Assembly: GCA_030019105.1 (NCBI GenBank)
Contig: JASEGY010000010.1
Span: forward strand, 10,006 to 24,756
Length of the DNA stretch: 14,751 bases
Direction: 5' to 3'
From: a bacterium
Lineage (GTDB): Bacteria > UBA9089 > JASEGY01
Shown here: positions 12,752 through 14,751 of the stretch, piece after piece
How positions within the stretch are numbered: position 1 is the stretch's first letter
Layout of the letters: every line of letters begins with the position of its first letter
Translations under genes and position numbers: made by a program
The notes under the pieces: model-generated
Seen by the model: only the letters and a program-made list of their open reading frames with translations
Told to the model about the DNA's origin: nothing
The model's database searches: none

Positions 12752-14545
12752 GTGAGATTAATCTTAAGCATAATAATATTTCTACTGTCAACCTCAGCGA
12801 ACGCCCAGGAGCTTTCGCTCTCGGCCTCGGTGGATAGAAACAAGATCACCCTGAATGATCAGACCAGGCTTTCGGTTTCCGTCTCCGGAGGGGCTGGTTC
12901 GCTTCCCTCACCTCAACTGCCGCCCATGTCTGACTTTAATATCTATTCCTCCGGCCGGTCGCAGAATATCTCCATTGTTAACGGACAAGTCTCTTCAGCC
13001 GTTACTTTTAACTATACTCTGGCCCCCAAGAAGACAGGAAAGTTTGCCATTGGCCCGGTTGTCCTTACTTACCAAAATAAGACCTATAAAACCAGCCCCA
13101 TCTCTATCGAGGTGGTTGAAGCCGACGACCCTTTACCTCAAACACCTCCACAAGGTGGGGATATCCAGCCAAACAGGGACGTCTTCATTACCACGGAAGT
13201 AGATAAAAAAAAGGCCTACGTCAATGAAGAGGTCATCTTGACTTTTCGCTTCTATCGCCGGATAAATCTGCTTTCCAGGCCGGAATATGGGGCTCCGGAG
13301 ACAACCGGCTTTTTTACTGAAGACCTCCCACCACAAAGGGATTACCGGACGACTGTGAACGGCTCCGGTTATTTAGTCACAGAGATAAAGACGGCCCTTT
13401 TCCCTACTACTCCCGGAGTCCATCAGATCGGCGGGGCAAAACTTAAGTGTACGGTGGACGACTTCAGGCCCGCCTCATCCTCACGAGATTTTTTCTTCGG
13501 AGACTTTTTCAGGCAGGGCAAAACCAGGGTCTTAAGCACTAACCCCATTTCCATCGAGGTACTGCCTTTGCCGGAAGCCGGAAAGCCGGCCAATTTTAAA
13601 GGGGTGGTGGGCAGTTATTCTATTACCTCCAGCCTAGACAAGAAAAAGATCGAAGCCGGTCAACCCGTGACCCTTACGGTGACGATTTCAGGAGCCGGAA
13701 ATGTCAAAGCCATTCAGGAAGCGAGCCTGCCGGAGCTTCCTGAATTCAAACGTTACCAGACCCTGAGCTCCTTGAATATCTCCAAGGAAAACTACACAGT
13801 AAGCGGTTCAAAGAGCTTTAAGACCATCCTCATTCCCCAGGTTCCGGGAAGGCTAAAGGTTCCAGGCATCTCGTTCTCCTTTTTTAATCCCGGCAAGAAC
13901 CGGTATGAGACAAAATCGACCGCGCCTGTCTATCTTGAAACTATCCCGGCGCCGAAGGAAGAGACTCCCGCTTCCGGCATTACGACCATCACACCGGAAG
14001 GAGTCAAGCTAATGGCCAAAGACATTCGCTATCTCAAAACAAAGATGGATTTCAAAGCCGGCCCCGGGCTGCTCTATCAAAATAAGCTGTTTTATCTGGT
14101 CAATTTAGTACCGCTACTGCTCTTTTTTGGGGCAGTGGGGGTCAAGCTTAAGAGGCGGAAATTGGAGCTTGATCCCGCCTATGCCAGGTCAAGGCGGGCC
14201 TATCGGGAGGCTAAAGGGAGGCTTTCTGAAGCTAAACGCAAACTGCGTCCGGAAGAGCCGCGTGAGTTTTATACCTTGCTTGAAAGCGGTTTGAATTCCT
14301 ATCTGGCAGATAAGTTGAATATGTCCGCGGCGGGCATTGCTCAGGAGGAAATAGCCGCCACCCTCAGGACCAACGGAATAGACGAGGCCGAGATTGCCGA
14401 ATTAAGAAGCCTTATTGAAGAATCTCATTTAATCCGCTTTGCTTCCGCTAAAGCCAGCCTGGAGCAGATGAAACAAAGTTATGCCAGAGCGCTTAACTTG
14501 ATTAAGGCTTTGGAGAAGAATAATAGGAAGATAGTTGGATTGTAG
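12752..14545 (+). CDS. batD: BatD-like protein (oxygen tolerance family)
   Basis: I choose the GTG at 12752 (598 residues). It is preceded by AGAGGA and gives a proper signal peptide, RLILSIIIFLLSTSANAQE, cleaved near residue 18; the ATG at 12707 lies inside the toxin gene and would add 15 residues before the signal. The periplasmic part is a chain of beta-sandwich segments with BatD hallmarks: ASVDRNKITLNDQTRLSVSVSG, PKKTGKFAIGPVVLTY, YVNEEVILTFRFYR, GSYSITSSLDKKKIEAGQPVTLTVTISG and NVKAI. One transmembrane helix lies at about 445-464, followed by a charged, helical cytoplasmic tail of about 130 residues. BatD usually belongs to the batABCDE (aerotolerance) operon with MoxR and VWA-domain proteins, and is thought to help envelope or oxidative-stress tolerance. 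None of these partners is upstream here; the gene instead follows a toxin by 16 nt. Confidence 0.82.
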   Translation: MRLILSIIIFLLSTSANAQELSLSASVDRNKITLNDQTRLSVSVSGGAGSLPSPQLPPMSDFNIYSSGRSQNISIVNGQVSSAVTFNYTLAPKKTGKFAIGPVVLTYQNKTYKTSPISIEVVEADDPLPQTPPQGGDIQPNRDVFITTEVDKKKAYVNEEVILTFRFYRRINLLSRPEYGAPETTGFFTEDLPPQRDYRTTVNGSGYLVTEIKTALFPTTPGVHQIGGAKLKCTVDDFRPASSSRDFFFGDFFRQGKTRVLSTNPISIEVLPLPEAGKPANFKGVVGSYSITSSLDKKKIEAGQPVTLTVTISGAGNVKAIQEASLPELPEFKRYQTLSSLNISKENYTVSGSKSFKTILIPQVPGRLKVPGISFSFFNPGKNRYETKSTAPVYLETIPAPKEETPASGITTITPEGVKLMAKDIRYLKTKMDFKAGPGLLYQNKLFYLVNLVPLLLFFGAVGVKLKRRKLELDPAYARSRRAYREAKGRLSEAKRKLRPEEPREFYTLLESGLNSYLADKLNMSAAGIAQEEIAATLRTNGIDEAEIAELRSLIEESHLIRFASAKASLEQMKQSYARALNLIKALEKNNRKIVGL

Positions 14546-14565
14546 CGCAGCAGGAAACTGGGGCA

Positions 14566-14631
14566 GGCCTTTACCTTCCCGGCCTTTAACCTTCCCGAAA
14601 GCTTGAAGCTTTCGGGAAGGTTAAAGGCCGG
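14566..14631. repeat. 53-bp near-perfect palindrome with an adjacent direct repeat
   Basis: The arms 14579-14604 and 14606-14631 are perfect inverted copies of 26 nt around a single G. A further direct copy of the unit GGCCTTTA(A)CCTTCCC stands just before it (14566-14580). It separates two convergent genes, batD on plus and the partial gene on minus, so a bidirectional terminator role is plausible. No T-run follows on either strand, so a cruciform-forming or REP-like repeat is equally possible. Confidence 0.7.
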
Positions 14632-14646
14632 ACACTCAAACGCTTC

Positions 14647-14751
14647 CTACTTAATCACAGCAATTTTACCACTTGCCTTTTTACCTTCTTTATCTGTTAT
14701 AACGTGGATTTCGACACCCCTTTGGGAAAAATCTCGATTTTCTAAGTGCCG
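14647..14751 (-). CDS. C-terminal end of an unidentified gene (cut by window edge)
   Basis: Thirty-four codons and a TAG stop (14647-14649) are open from the right edge on the minus strand. The end of the product reads RGVEIHVITDKEGKKASGKIAVIK, alternating beta-strand and charged turn residues like a globular C-terminus. It converges on batD across the palindrome at 14566-14631. The family cannot be named from so little. A chance ORF is possible, but the amino-acid pattern looks coding. Confidence 0.45.
   Translation of the reverse strand, partial: RHLENRDFSQRGVEIHVITDKEGKKASGKIAVIK

Noticed and set aside
14632..14646. A classical intrinsic terminator after batD
   Set aside because: The stem is present at 14579-14631 but no run of T follows on the plus strand, nor on the minus strand after the other arm.

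Overview
The window looks like a chromosomal accessory region of a Gram-negative, probably uncultured bacterium of moderate GC content. The Gram-negative assignment rests on two TonB-dependent outer-membrane receptors with signal peptides, a periplasmic ABC-type binding protein and a BatD-like membrane protein. Nothing in the sequence fixes the phylum. Minus-strand genes fill 181-11310 and plus-strand genes fill 11471-14545. They diverge from two back-to-back sigma70-type promoters in 11311-11470.

Left part (1-4700, minus strand). An AAA15/OLD-like ATPase (850-2124) and a small TOPRIM-like partner (181-840) form a compact two-gene module. It resembles the MAD3-MAD4 pair of the methylation-associated defence system, but no methyltransferase lies upstream. 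Before it is a chimeric gene (2207-3400): the first half of a PIN-domain toxin is fused in frame to the signal peptide and body of a periplasmic substrate-binding protein. The toxin's UPF0175-like antitoxin (3387-3695) is intact. Next come an orphan AbrB-type antitoxin (3759-4001) and a truncated AlbA_2 gene (4066-4509), whose 3' end runs out of frame into the remnant of another small gene. A nested inverted-repeat element (4518-4676) closes this scarred zone.

Middle part (4706-11310, minus strand). Two TonB-dependent receptors bracket a tight run of small genes: a DUF4258/YgiT-zinc-finger toxin-antitoxin pair, an AlbA_2 plus HATPase regulator, and an antitoxin/RelE-like toxin pair. Every junction is 34 nt or less, so the whole block could be one transcript from the strong promoter at 11360-11388. 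Homopolymer tracts sit in or near the ribosome-binding sites of both receptors.

Right part (11399-14751). The plus-strand promoter drives an orphan YgiT-type zinc-finger gene. After an 89-bp inverted repeat built from CGGAT-containing units come two overlapping antitoxin-like genes, a RelE/ParE toxin and, 16 nt later, a batD-like gene. A near-perfect 53-bp palindrome separates batD from the end of an unrecognised gene entering from the right edge.

Taken together, envelope transport genes (receptors, binding protein, BatD) are interleaved with, and in places fused to, toxin-antitoxin and defence modules. Several junctions preserve the marks of deletion or fusion.
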